Assembly (NCBI GenBank): GCA_022827185.1
Contig: JAJDTM010000005.1
Span: 62,001 to 126,000, forward strand
Origin: Candidatus Poribacteria bacterium
Lineage (GTDB): Bacteria > Poribacteria > WGA-4E > WGA-3G
Direction of reading: 5' to 3'
Length of the DNA stretch: 64,000 nucleotides
The notes beneath the pieces were generated by a model. It had not been told where the DNA came from and ran no database searches. It saw only the letters and a list, made by a program, of their open reading frames with translations. Both the position numbers and the translations under genes were made by a program. Below are positions 9,179-18,790 of this stretch, one piece after another (position 1 is the first letter of the stretch; each line of letters starts with the position of its first letter).

Positions 9179-11245
9179 CTAATCTGATAGGAGGGATTCA
9201 ATCATCCAAATTAAGGGCTGACCGCTTATAGGATCCAGATCTCTACAAATGTATTGCCAATTGCCCACTTTATCAATCACGATACAACATGGAATTCCTA
9301 TAATCTGGTAAGCCTTTCTCACTTCCCCGTGGGGATCAAGCAAGATTGGCCAGGGCACCTGATGTCCATCTATAAACTTCCGCACTTGGTGAGAGTTTAT
9401 ATCATCATTGATGCCCCAGACGACCACATCGTCGTTTTTGCTGAATCGTTCGTAAACGAGTTTAACTTCTGGGATCGCCCTATTGTGTACCTTTGTATGC
9501 GAATCTCCAATCTCAAGCAAAACAATCTTACCAGACATTGCCGACAGCGTATAAGTTTCACCTTGCAAAGTTTGTAACCGAAAATCCGTTGCTTTCTTAT
9601 TCAATCTATTCGCGATTAGGTTCTGGCGAATTTTTTCGCGATCGGCATCTTCTCGGCTCCGGTATTCGGTTTCGGCATCTTTGAGAAATACCTCAAACGT
9701 ATCGGTAGACCTTCGCTCTATTTGATGATGGATGCGTTCCAGTCCCGCCCGGGCTTCGGCGTGAGGTGTAGGGGCAAAGTGTGCATCGGTATAATAACGC
9801 CTTGCCTTTTCCCACTCTCCTATTTCTTCTGCCGACCGTCCCAACATATAGAAATAATTTATAGTGTCTTTACTGAACCTTTCCGATAGAGATTCCAAAT
9901 AATCAGGTGCGTTTGTGAGAAGTCCATCATGCGCTTCTCGCCATTGTTCCTGCCGGAAAGAGATTTCAGCACGTAAGCGCGAGATCTCCTTGTACGCTTT
10001 TTCTACATATCCTTTGTTGGGTTCAACAAGCCACTTCTGTTCCCATTCAACAAGCCACCTCTGTTCCTCTTCCTCTCCTAATCTGATTTCAGCGTGCTCT
10101 AAGGTTTCCAACGCTTTGTCTAACCCGATGTTAAACTTCAGCCGATATTTAACCGCTTCCGTATAAGCCCAGCCGAAATACTGCTGTGTCTCCTGGCAAT
10201 AGGCAAGATGTATCTGCAAAAATCGGTCAATCAGTTCATCAAGATAGTCATCACTTGTCAGAGAGCGGTCTTCTTCGGCTAACCGTAGCATCTCTTCGTA
10301 TGCCCCCAAGTACCAGGATGATGGGCCATCTGAGGCGGTGCACTCATCAATGACACGCTGATAATAGTGCCACTTTTGACAGACATTTTCGCTCCGTTCA
10401 GCTAATCCTAACAGGGCACTCAGACAAGCTTTGGTTCTGGGGTATTGCAACATCTTATCAAATAACCTGTTTGGAATATTCTTTGTGCGGCCAGGCACGT
10501 TCATATACCCCCAGTATGCAGTACCTAATACTCTCGGGGTTTCTGGGAGTGTCCTCAACAGAGATTCTATTTCAGCGCAAATCCTTTTTTTGGCTTCCTC
10601 CTCTGAAAACATTTCAGCTATGAGGCTCCATCGGGAACCACAAACCTCCAAGTCCGTAATCTGTACGCTGTCAAGAAATTCTTGAATCAAGAGCTCCTGA
10701 TCTGTGTGTAAACGCTTTCGCGCCCGATGGAGTCGACTCCGAATTGTGTTCACCGATACCCCCAAGGATCTGCCAATCTCCTTAGCCCTCATTTCACTGA
10801 GATAGTAAAGCATCATCACCGCGCGTTCACTCTCCGGTAGTCTTGCCAGAAGTTTTTTGACGGTTTCGTAACGACGCTCAGTCGCTTCTGACTCTCGCTG
10901 CTCCGATACGTAACGCTCATAAGTTAAGTTATCTATTGCTCTCACAGGTGTGTCTTCCAGCGATTGCATCGTGGGTTTTTGCTTTCGCATCCAATCAATG
11001 CAAAACCGATTTGCGACGGCATAGAGCCATCCAGCAAATTGGTTCGGATCCTTGAGTGTTGAGAGTTTTTTATACGCTTGAAGGAAGATGTCTTGGGTAA
11101 TTTCTTCAGCATGGTGAAAATCACCGATCTTCTGCCACACGTGTGTATGAATGCTCTTTTCATACTTTCGGACTAATCGGTTAAACGCCTCACCGTCGCC
11201 CGATAAAATTTTATGAATCAGTTGAACGTCGGCTTCCTTCTCCAT
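9179..11245 (-). CDS. ECF sigma factor fused to helical repeats and a degenerate thioredoxin domain, module 1
   Basis: The protein has about 688 residues from ATG 11245, chosen because AGGAGG lies just upstream; a longer start at 11284 has no ribosome site. Sigma region 2 (HAEEITQDIFLQAYKKLSTL) and region 4 (AKEIGRSLGVSVNTIRSRLH) fill the first ~190 residues. Next comes a long helical, TPR-like region (about 200-520). The C-terminus is a thioredoxin fold of the AhpC/TlpA type (TDFRLQTLQGETYTLSAMSG), but the WCGPC position reads DSHTKVH, so both catalytic cysteines are lost. It ends GQPLIWMIESLLSD, an ending shared by all paralogues here. No membrane segment is seen, so it is cytoplasmic. It heads an operon with permeases B and A. 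Confidence 0.87.
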   Translation of the reverse strand: MEKEADVQLIHKILSGDGEAFNRLVRKYEKSIHTHVWQKIGDFHHAEEITQDIFLQAYKKLSTLKDPNQFAGWLYAVANRFCIDWMRKQKPTMQSLEDTPVRAIDNLTYERYVSEQRESEATERRYETVKKLLARLPESERAVMMLYYLSEMRAKEIGRSLGVSVNTIRSRLHRARKRLHTDQELLIQEFLDSVQITDLEVCGSRWSLIAEMFSEEEAKKRICAEIESLLRTLPETPRVLGTAYWGYMNVPGRTKNIPNRLFDKMLQYPRTKACLSALLGLAERSENVCQKWHYYQRVIDECTASDGPSSWYLGAYEEMLRLAEEDRSLTSDDYLDELIDRFLQIHLAYCQETQQYFGWAYTEAVKYRLKFNIGLDKALETLEHAEIRLGEEEEQRWLVEWEQKWLVEPNKGYVEKAYKEISRLRAEISFRQEQWREAHDGLLTNAPDYLESLSERFSKDTINYFYMLGRSAEEIGEWEKARRYYTDAHFAPTPHAEARAGLERIHHQIERRSTDTFEVFLKDAETEYRSREDADREKIRQNLIANRLNKKATDFRLQTLQGETYTLSAMSGKIVLLEIGDSHTKVHNRAIPEVKLVYERFSKNDDVVVWGINDDINSHQVRKFIDGHQVPWPILLDPHGEVRKAYQIIGIPCCIVIDKVGNWQYICRDLDPISGQPLIWMIESLLSD

Positions 11246-11752
11246 AAGGTTTCCTCCTAACACACAGATTGGATTTTGTTGCATTCGTCGAAAGGCTTAA
11301 TCAAATGCCGAGTTTCGTAAAATTAAGTAATGCGTTTCGGTGCGTTCATATCCGCTGTTATTAAAGACGAAATTTTGGGTGGAAAACATTGCATAATTTG
11401 AAAAAAAGTAAAAAAATCTGGATTTTTTAGGAATTATACCGCGGATGTCCGGTTCTGGAGGCGTAGATTATATTCTACTCACGATTTGTCACATCTGCAT
11501 CCGATTGAGATGGGTCGTTGGTTACAGCACGGAGTAGCAGTAGTGATTTGGGAGAGGGCGAGGCGACCTCGCCCCTACGATCAAATTTCCTAAAAATAAG
11601 GGTGGACAGACTACTAAGTTTGGGTTGAATGATGAAAAGTACAAAGTTCACTGAGCTAAAGGTTGCTCGTGGACAGCCTACTAAGTTTGGGTTGAATGGA
11701 TATGTCCTGAATACAAGGTATTGATTCGTGATGTTCATTTATGAGATACGCT
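11246..11752. other. Intergenic region: conserved sigma-gene leader, hairpin and 67-bp direct repeats
   Basis: From about 11270 to 11430 the sequence is almost identical to 18600-18750 upstream of the module 2 sigma gene, so the promoter should lie here. At 11556-11574 GGGCGAGG-CGA-CCTCGCCC is a perfect 8-bp hairpin. Two copies of TGGACAG(A/C)CTACTAAGTT... begin at 11603 and 11670, a 67-bp period. No convincing gene is present. Confidence 0.7.
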
Positions 11753-13354
11753 CTAATCTGATAGGAGTGCCTCAATCATCCAAATTAAGGGCTGACCGTT
11801 CATGAGATTTGAGCTATTGAAACTGTATTGCCAATTTCCGCCCTTATCAATCAAGATAAAACATGGAAACGCTTTAATTTGATAAGTCTGCAGCACCTGC
11901 CGATGTGGGTCAAGCAGGACGGGCCAGAGGGGCTGATGTTGATTTAGAAACTCGCGCACCTTTTGAGGGGCTTCACCATCATTGATACCCAAGACAACGA
12001 CCTCATCGGATTCGCAGAAGTGCTTGTAGACAGTTTTGACCTCTGGCATCACTATGTTGCAGGGACCACACCACGAAGCCCCAACATCCAGCAAAACAAC
12101 CTTGCCCAACATCTCTGAGAGCGTGTAGGTCTCTCCTTCCAATGTTGCTAACCGAAAATCCGGTGCTTTTTTATTTACCCTGTCTGCGATAAGTTTCTGG
12201 CGGATTTTTTCTCGGTCAGTGGCTTCCCGAAGTCGGTATTCCGCTTCGGTATCTTTGAGGAATGCCGCAAACGTATCGGTGGTTTCTCCTCGCGCCATTT
12301 GGTGATAGACGCGTTCTAATCCCGCCCGAGCTTCAGCATGAGGGGATTTTCTCGGCCCGAAGGACGGGAACAGAGGGACAGCAAAGTGGGCATCGGCATA
12401 GTGACATCTGGCGGTTTCCCATTCTCCGATTCCTTCTGCTGACCGTCCCAACATATAAAAGTAATTGAGGGACCCCTCGCCAAACCGTGCCGATAAGGAT
12501 TTCAGAAAATCGGGTGCGTTCGCGAGAAGTCCATCATACGCTTCGCGCCACCGTTCCTGCCGGAGATGAATTTCAGCGCGCAAGCGCGAGAAGTCTTTGT
12601 GCACTCCTTCTACAGATCCGTTGTTGTTTTCGATGAGCCACGTCTGTTCCTCTTTCTCCCCTAATCTGATTTCAGCACGCTCTAAAGTTTCCAACGCTTT
12701 ATCTAATCGGTTACTAAACTTCAGCCGCCGTTCAACCGCTTCAATATAAGCCCAACCGAGGAACTGTTGTGTCTCCCGGCACATGAAAAGATGTGCGTTC
12801 AGGAGTCCGTCAATAAGTTCATCAATGTAATCATCACTTGCCAGCGCGCGATCCTGCTCGGCTAACTTTAGCATTTTTTCATAAGCCATCATATACCAAG
12901 AAGATGGGCCATCTGAGACAGTGCACTCATTAACGAGACGCTGGTAATAATGCCACTCTTGATCTGTGCCTTCGTTCCGTTGCGCTAATCCTAATAGGGC
13001 TGACAGATAGAGTTTGGTTTTGGGATATTGCAACATCTTATCAAACAGACTGTTTGGAACATTCTTTGCCCGGCCGGGAAGTCTCTTATATCCCCAGCAG
13101 GCAGTGTATAACAACTCCGGGGTTTCTGATTGTGTCCGCAGTAAGGTTTCGATTTCAGGTACAATCCTTTTCTTTGCGTCTTCTTCTGAAAACATTTCGG
13201 CGATGAGTTCCCATCGAGAATCGTAAACTTCCAAATCGGGCGGATCGGATTTTAGGACGCGGTTACTGATCTCTAATGCCTTATCGAATTCACCGGACCT
13301 GTGGTAGTTTTTAATCTGTGTTGCCAAATCCTGTTGTTGTGTATCGTCTGACAT
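11753..13354 (-). CDS. TPR-like protein with TlpA-type thioredoxin domain (cytoplasmic form)
   Basis: The protein has 533 residues. The helical region matches that of the neighbouring sigma-factor fusions from SRWELIAEMFSEEDAKKRI onward, but in place of sigma domains there is one short repeat (QIKNYHRSGEFDKALEISNR). The C-terminal domain carries the intact motif ASWCGPCN near residue 415 and the TlpA-type extension MPEVKTVYKHF, so it should be redox-active. No signal peptide is visible, unlike the paralogue at 22030. GGAGG lies 7 nt before ATG 13354. Two BlaI-type palindromes lie 58-116 bp upstream, which suggests control by the BlaI/M56 pair 7.6 kb away. Confidence 0.87.
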   Translation of the reverse strand: MSDDTQQQDLATQIKNYHRSGEFDKALEISNRVLKSDPPDLEVYDSRWELIAEMFSEEDAKKRIVPEIETLLRTQSETPELLYTACWGYKRLPGRAKNVPNSLFDKMLQYPKTKLYLSALLGLAQRNEGTDQEWHYYQRLVNECTVSDGPSSWYMMAYEKMLKLAEQDRALASDDYIDELIDGLLNAHLFMCRETQQFLGWAYIEAVERRLKFSNRLDKALETLERAEIRLGEKEEQTWLIENNNGSVEGVHKDFSRLRAEIHLRQERWREAYDGLLANAPDFLKSLSARFGEGSLNYFYMLGRSAEGIGEWETARCHYADAHFAVPLFPSFGPRKSPHAEARAGLERVYHQMARGETTDTFAAFLKDTEAEYRLREATDREKIRQKLIADRVNKKAPDFRLATLEGETYTLSEMLGKVVLLDVGASWCGPCNIVMPEVKTVYKHFCESDEVVVLGINDGEAPQKVREFLNQHQPLWPVLLDPHRQVLQTYQIKAFPCFILIDKGGNWQYSFNSSNLMNGQPLIWMIEALLSD

Positions 13355-13411
13355 GTGTCTGCCTCCGTTTAGGTGTCACAAAAAACCTATTGAACGCGCG
13401 TTAAAGTTAAT

Positions 13412-13470
13412 ATGCTAATATTTTAGCATTTACGGAAAACGATGTCAAGAAAACGCTAAAAATTCAGCAT
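13412..13470. promoter_or_regulatory. Second BlaI-type operator pair
   Basis: ATGCTAATATTTTAGCAT (13412-13429) is identical to the third box upstream of blaI, and a degenerate box with core GCTAAAAATTCAGC follows (13453-13470). The spacer (TTACGGAAAACGATGTCAAG) matches the spacer between boxes 3 and 4 at 5889-5906 with one change, so this ~60-bp cassette is a copy of the blaI regulatory region. It lies upstream of the TPR-TlpA gene. Confidence 0.8.
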
Positions 13471-13477
13471 AAATTAA

Positions 13478-14869
13478 TTAGATTTCAACGCGCACAAACG
13501 CGAGATACGCACCTGCCAACAAAACGACGACAAACAGTGACAACAGCAGCAACTTCGTCGCAGCGGTGTTGAAATCTTTACCGATGTTGAATGTGTCTTC
13601 AAATTTTGGGACCGCCTCTGGATTGACGGGTTTCTGGGACATCCCCTCGCGAACGCCCATGATATGGCGGCTCTCTGGGTCGCCTCTGTCCATATCTACG
13701 ACGAATTCTCGATATTCACGGGCGTAACGCTGGACATTCTCAATAAATTGCTGGTGCCGATCGAGACCTGTTCCGGCGAACGCCTCAAGGAGATGCTGGA
13801 GAAGTGTCGCGGGTGAGATGCTGGTGCTCGCACGCGCACGTTGAACTTGGGTAATTTTAGAGGTTAAGAACCCTTCGTTTAAGTGTTCTTTGTTCGCTGC
13901 CATTATGGTAAAAAACTCACCTCTTTTCCGTAGCGTTCTTTCGTCCAATCCTTTTGCCCGTGCCCACACATGGTTTTCGTGCCGAAATTTGCGATCACTT
14001 TGGCCATATCGATCCCAATATTCATCGCGAGACATAGATGATGAAAAGCCGCTCGCAAGTGAGGCAAGCGTACTCGGCATAAAAACGACAACAGTGACCC
14101 ACGTCAACAGAAGTATTACCAAACTCACGGCACTCCGTTGCACACGCGCCGAGACTAACAGCCCTAACCCCAGAAACAGACACGTGTACAAAAGTGCGAT
14201 CAAGAGAATGATACCTAAACGTCCCCAGGCTTGGGTATTCAGGTGAATAGCACTTGCGGTGGAAAGCATCAAAAGGTTCACCAGCACAGCAAGCATGAAG
14301 GGGATCGTCGTACTGATCAATGCCCCCAGAAACTTACCGATCAGCACGGTCCGCCGTGGGATTGCATTTGCCAACGTCAATCGGAGTGTGCCGTGCTCGC
14401 GTTCGCCGGAGATCGCATCAAAAGTGAAAATAAGTGCTATGAGACTCAAGATATAACCGATGATGAATGCCCAATCGATCTGGGAAATGTCGGGTCCAAC
14501 ATTCATCATATTTATGTTGGCATCTGGATATGCCAGTGACCAGAACTGTACACTTCCTAACCCACCGCCATTGATCCTATCTGGTAAAAGGGTTTCTCCG
14601 CCCTCTGCGCAGAAATGCAGGACTGATGGCTTTTTGTAGAGGTCTCCGGGTCCTTTTTGTGCCAAGTCGTATAGGCTGGCGTCGGCGATAGCCGTTAGTC
14701 GGTTCATGGATTCAACGACAGCGTCGTGATACTTCTGAACCCGCTTCGGATGCTCCCGGATATGTCTCACAGCATTGGTTATCATCAATGCCAGCAACAA
14801 CACGGTCGTCAGTGCAAATCGGAGGCTATTCAAATTATTGTAGAGTTCACGTTTCGTAATATGCCACAT
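13478..14869 (-). CDS. ABC-2 type transporter permease A, module 2
   Basis: The protein has 463 residues from ATG 14869 (MWHITKRELYNNLNSL), matching its paralogue. A longer start at 14896 lies in repeat DNA. It has the same topology and motif (AISGEREHGTLRLTLANAIPR) as the gene at 6063 and is highly similar through most of its length. The strongest differences are in the external loops, around residues 75-90 and 285-320. That pattern fits duplication followed by change at a ligand- or partner-facing surface (inference). Confidence 0.88.
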   Translation of the reverse strand: MWHITKRELYNNLNSLRFALTTVLLLALMITNAVRHIREHPKRVQKYHDAVVESMNRLTAIADASLYDLAQKGPGDLYKKPSVLHFCAEGGETLLPDRINGGGLGSVQFWSLAYPDANINMMNVGPDISQIDWAFIIGYILSLIALIFTFDAISGEREHGTLRLTLANAIPRRTVLIGKFLGALISTTIPFMLAVLVNLLMLSTASAIHLNTQAWGRLGIILLIALLYTCLFLGLGLLVSARVQRSAVSLVILLLTWVTVVVFMPSTLASLASGFSSSMSRDEYWDRYGQSDRKFRHENHVWARAKGLDERTLRKRGEFFTIMAANKEHLNEGFLTSKITQVQRARASTSISPATLLQHLLEAFAGTGLDRHQQFIENVQRYAREYREFVVDMDRGDPESRHIMGVREGMSQKPVNPEAVPKFEDTFNIGKDFNTAATKLLLLSLFVVVLLAGAYLAFVRVEI

Positions 14870-14984
14870 TTTTTTATGGCTGTCGGCTGTCAGCAATCAG
14901 CCTTCAGCAAGAGAGTCTTGTAGTATTTAAGCGAGGTGTGCATGCCACATACCGACGGCTGACGGCTGATGGCTAATGGCTACT
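14870..14984. repeat. Palindromic array between permease genes of module 2
   Basis: The left arm GGCTGTCGGCTGTCAGCAATCAGC (two fragments joined in the DNA near 14878-14901) pairs with the right arm CCGACGGCTGACGGCTGATGGC near 14951-14972. It lies in the same gap as the array at 7449 but has a different unit sequence, so the gaps hold related rather than identical elements. Confidence 0.7.
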
Positions 14985-16517
14985 CTACACTTCACTTTTG
15001 ATAAAAACCAGAAATATTGCTATAAAGAGAAAGATATTCATCGTGAGCAGCAGGAACAGATCCGGTAATGCGCGTTTTGCGTTGATGCCTATGTCGCTTC
15101 GCTGAAAAGAGAACTGCGGGAGTGTATCCCAATCGACGGCACCCTGATCGGAAGAGAACCACTGTCGGGACGCAAATATCTTTTCATCATAAAAGTGATT
15201 GACGACTGCTTGTCGGTAGCGTTGCGCCGCTCTGAAAAAATCTTGGATACCATTGAGGTCGGTGCCTGCCCAGGCTTCGGTTGCGGCATCATATAAACCC
15301 GCAGGTGAGAACTTCAACAACATTCGTCCTCTATTCGCCGGTTCGACGTAAATCGTTTCGAGTGCCGGTTTTCGGATGAGCCATGTGCGTTCTACCGTAT
15401 TGACGGTCAGGGGTCCAATGAAACCATAAAAATTCTGGGCGTGCCGTACCTGTGGTTCGGATTTTTCGTCAATCGTTTCAAACTCGGACCCGACGTAGGT
15501 GTAATACAGTAATTTTGATGGTTTGTCATCACCCCCCGAGAAAATGAAGTCTCTTCCTTCCATGTCAACTATGTCGAAACCCCAACCCTCTCCTGGGACA
15601 GGGTCGTTGCGGAGAAACTGATCCCGCTTTCTTTCAAGTTCCTCCCACATCCGCTTAATCTGATGGTAAGCGGCGGGTTCCGGGGCCGCTTGCGGCGCAG
15701 TATCAACTGCGGTGAGAATCATATTGGGGTAGACGAGCACTAAGAACCCCCAGACGAACATTGAAAGGATGAGCGCAGTACTGGTTCGGCGTGTGATTGC
15801 AGAAATCAGCATGCCGATGAGGTAAAACAGCGACAGATAGATGAGCGACGTAAGCACAATCCCACCGATACGTAGAAAATCATCGGTGTCCAGAGTGATC
15901 ATAGTAGATGTCGTCAGCAAAATGAGTGCAAGGAGCAGACTCATCAACAACGGCACAAACAAGCACACCATCGCACCGATATATTTGGCGAACAAGATAT
16001 ACCCACGTCTCACGGGATGGGATAGTACCAAACGTAGCGTGCCGTGTTCGTATTCTCCAGCGATGGCATCGTAGGCGAAAGTGAGTGCGAGTAGGCTGAG
16101 GATCCCTTGAAAAATGAGGACGATGTCAATTGAAGTGAGGATATTGAAATATGGATTGTCCGCTGCGTGCTTGTTGGCATCCCAAATTGTCGGCGTAAAA
16201 ATGTGAGAAACTCTAATTTCGTTCCCCAATCGCTTATCTAAACCGGTGTTGAAAATACTCAACGGATTCGGTGGACGGTCAAGGATTATCGTCCCCCAGA
16301 AACTAAGCATTCCATCTGAATAGGTTTTGTTCTCCAAAAGGAGTTCCTGCCGATGGTTTTTGACAGCGGTGTTATAGTCCGCCAACCGTCCTTCATAGTC
16401 CTTGATGAGCACAACGGTATTGGCAACGACCAGCAATAGCATAATCACGACAGCTGCCGCAAATCGGAATGTCATAAGATTATCAAGGAGCTCTCGCCGA
16501 ATGAGTGTTAGAAACAT
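14985..16517 (-). CDS. ABC-2 type transporter permease B, module 2
   Basis: The protein has 510 residues. The N-terminal 25 residues are identical to permease B of module 1, and the membrane part is nearly so (AIAGEYEHGTLRLVLSHPV). The external loop around residues 275-370 differs in sequence and length, including an extra acidic stretch (DIVDMEGRDF). It lies 11 bp downstream of the module 2 sigma gene, the same spacing as in module 1. It is an integral membrane protein and probably pairs with permease A of the same module. Confidence 0.88.
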   Translation of the reverse strand: MFLTLIRRELLDNLMTFRFAAAVVIMLLLVVANTVVLIKDYEGRLADYNTAVKNHRQELLLENKTYSDGMLSFWGTIILDRPPNPLSIFNTGLDKRLGNEIRVSHIFTPTIWDANKHAADNPYFNILTSIDIVLIFQGILSLLALTFAYDAIAGEYEHGTLRLVLSHPVRRGYILFAKYIGAMVCLFVPLLMSLLLALILLTTSTMITLDTDDFLRIGGIVLTSLIYLSLFYLIGMLISAITRRTSTALILSMFVWGFLVLVYPNMILTAVDTAPQAAPEPAAYHQIKRMWEELERKRDQFLRNDPVPGEGWGFDIVDMEGRDFIFSGGDDKPSKLLYYTYVGSEFETIDEKSEPQVRHAQNFYGFIGPLTVNTVERTWLIRKPALETIYVEPANRGRMLLKFSPAGLYDAATEAWAGTDLNGIQDFFRAAQRYRQAVVNHFYDEKIFASRQWFSSDQGAVDWDTLPQFSFQRSDIGINAKRALPDLFLLLTMNIFLFIAIFLVFIKSEV

Positions 16518-16528
16518 CGCAGTATTAC

Positions 16529-18574
16529 CTAATCTGATAGGAGTGCCTCAATCAGCCAGATTAAGGGCTGACCGCTTATGGGATCCAGATCTCTACAACT
16601 GTATTGCCAATTCCCGGCTTTATCAATCAAGATAGAACATGAGCTTCCTATAATTTGATAAGCCTTTCTCACTTCCCCATGCGGATCGAGCAAGATTGGC
16701 CAGGGCACATGATGTCCATCTATAACCTTCCGTGCTTGGTACGTAGTTTTACCATCATTGATACCCAAGATGACGACATCATCGTTTTTGCTGAAGTGCT
16801 TGTAGACAAGTTTTACTTCTGGAATCTGCCTATTGTGTATCCGCGTCCTCGAAGACCCGATGTCCAGTAAAACAACCTTGCCGGACATCTCCGATAGCGT
16901 ATAGGGCTCGCCTTGCAAGGTCTTTAAACGGAAATCCGTCGCTTTCTTATTCAATTTGTTCGTGATAAGTCTCTGTCGAATTTTCTCGCGATCGGTATCT
17001 TCTCGGATCCGGTATTCAACTTCTGCCCCTTTGAGGAATGCTTCAAATGTATCGGTGGCCTCGCCTTGCCCTATTTGGTGATAGATGCGTTCCAACCCCG
17101 CCCGGGCTTCGGCGTAAGGCGTCGGTGCGAAGTGTGCGTCGGCATAATAACGTTTTGCTTTTTCCCACTTTCCTATGCCTTCTGCGGCCCGTCCCAACAT
17201 ATAGTAGTAATGTGTGGTGTCCTCGTTGAACCTTTCCGATAGAGATTCCAAAAAATCGGGTGCGTTTGCGAGAAGCCCATCATGCGCTTCTCGCCATCGT
17301 TCCTGCTGGAAATAGATTTCAGCGCGCAAACGCGATATCTCCTTGTACGCTCCTTCTACAGAGCCTCTGTTGTGTTCGACAAGCCACTTCTGTTCTTCTG
17401 CCTCGCCTAATCTGATTTCAGCACGTTCTAAAATTTCTAATGCTTTCTCTAATCGGTTGTTAAACTTCAGTCGATATCTAACCGCCTTCCTATAAGCCCA
17501 GCCGAAATACTGCTGTGTCTCCTTGCAACAGGCGAGATGTACCTGCAAGCATCTGTCAATAAGTTCATCAAGATAGTCATCACTTACCAGAGAACGATCT
17601 TCTTCGGCTAACCACAGCATCTTTTCGTATGCCCCCCAATACCAAAATGATGGACCATCTGATATGGTACACTCATCAATGACGCGTTGGTAATAGTGCC
17701 ATTCTTGGTGGACATCTGCGCACCGTTCAGCTAATCCTAACAATGCTGTCAGATAAGCTTCGGTTCTGGGGTATTGCAACATCTTATCAAACAAACTGTT
17801 TGGTACATTCTTTGTACGACCAGGGAGGGACATATACCCCCAGTAGGCAGTGTCTAATACTTTCGGAGTTTCTGGATGTATTTTTAGCAGCGTTTCAATT
17901 TCAGAGCAAATCCTTTTTCTCGCCTCTTCTTCTGGAAACATGTCGGCTATGAGCCTCCATCGAGACTCACAGACCTCCAAATCCGTAATCTGTACGCTGC
18001 CAAGAAATTCCTGAATCAAGAGCTCCTGATCTGCGTGTAAACGCTTTCGCGCCCGATGGAGTCGACTCCGAATCGTGTTCACCGATACTCCCAAGGATCT
18101 GCCAATCTCCTTAGCCCTCATTTCACTGAGATAGTAAAGCATCATCACCGTGCGTTCACTCTCCGGTAGTTTTGCCAGAAGTTTTTCGACGATTTCGTAA
18201 CGACGCTCAGTCGCTTCTGACTCTCGCTGCTCCGATACATAACGCTCATAAGTTAAGTTATCTATTGCTCTCACAGGTGTGTCTTCCAGCGATTGCATCG
18301 CGGGTTTTTGCTTTCGCATCCAATCAATGCAAAACCGATTTGCGACGGCATAGAGCCATCCAGCAAATTGGTTGGGATCCTTGAGTGTCGAGAGTTTTTT
18401 ATACGCTTGAAGGAAGATGTCTTGGGTAATTTCTTCAGCATGGTGAAAATCCCCGATCTTCTGCCAGACGAGCGTATGAATGTTCTTTTCATACTTTCGG
18501 AGCAAAATGTTGAACGCTTCATCGTTGCCCGATAGAATTCTATGAATCAGTTGAACGTCGTCTTCCCTCTCCAT
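16529..18574 (-). CDS. ECF sigma factor fused to helical repeats and a degenerate thioredoxin domain, module 2
   Basis: The protein has about 681 residues from ATG 18574 with AGGAGG upstream. The sigma region is nearly identical to module 1 (AKEIGRSLGVSVNTIRSRLH), with divergence rising through the helical region. The redoxin active site reads GSSRTRIHNRQIPEVK: both cysteines are absent, and the later cis-proline region is also changed (IIGSSCSILIDK). It ends GQPLIWLIEALLSD. It heads the operon with permeases B and A and the TPR-TlpA gene. Its upstream 150 bp match those of module 1, so both copies probably share the same control. Confidence 0.87.
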   Translation of the reverse strand: MEREDDVQLIHRILSGNDEAFNILLRKYEKNIHTLVWQKIGDFHHAEEITQDIFLQAYKKLSTLKDPNQFAGWLYAVANRFCIDWMRKQKPAMQSLEDTPVRAIDNLTYERYVSEQRESEATERRYEIVEKLLAKLPESERTVMMLYYLSEMRAKEIGRSLGVSVNTIRSRLHRARKRLHADQELLIQEFLGSVQITDLEVCESRWRLIADMFPEEEARKRICSEIETLLKIHPETPKVLDTAYWGYMSLPGRTKNVPNSLFDKMLQYPRTEAYLTALLGLAERCADVHQEWHYYQRVIDECTISDGPSFWYWGAYEKMLWLAEEDRSLVSDDYLDELIDRCLQVHLACCKETQQYFGWAYRKAVRYRLKFNNRLEKALEILERAEIRLGEAEEQKWLVEHNRGSVEGAYKEISRLRAEIYFQQERWREAHDGLLANAPDFLESLSERFNEDTTHYYYMLGRAAEGIGKWEKAKRYYADAHFAPTPYAEARAGLERIYHQIGQGEATDTFEAFLKGAEVEYRIREDTDREKIRQRLITNKLNKKATDFRLKTLQGEPYTLSEMSGKVVLLDIGSSRTRIHNRQIPEVKLVYKHFSKNDDVVILGINDGKTTYQARKVIDGHHVPWPILLDPHGEVRKAYQIIGSSCSILIDKAGNWQYSCRDLDPISGQPLIWLIEALLSD

Positions 18575-18599
18575 CAGGTTTCCTCCTAACACACAGATT

Positions 18600-18750
18600 G
18601 AATTTTGTTGCATTCGTCGAAAGGCTTAATCAAATGCCGAGTTTCGTAAAATTAAGTAATGCGTTTCGGTGCGTTCATATCCGCTGTTATTAAAGACGAA
18701 ATTTTGGGTGGAAAACATTGCATAATCTGAAAAAAAAGTGAAAAAAATCT
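18600..18750 (-). promoter_or_regulatory. Conserved leader of the module 2 sigma gene
   Basis: This ~150-bp block matches 11270-11430 almost base for base. Part of it (GCATAATCTGAAAAA and the preceding ~40 bp) recurs at 25899-25946 upstream of the module 3 sigma gene. Conservation outside coding sequence in three copies suggests that a promoter or other regulatory site lies here. I cannot place a -35/-10 pair with confidence. Confidence 0.55.
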
Positions 18751-18790
18751 GAATTTTCACTTATTGAAACGGATAAGGTTGCGGAACACT

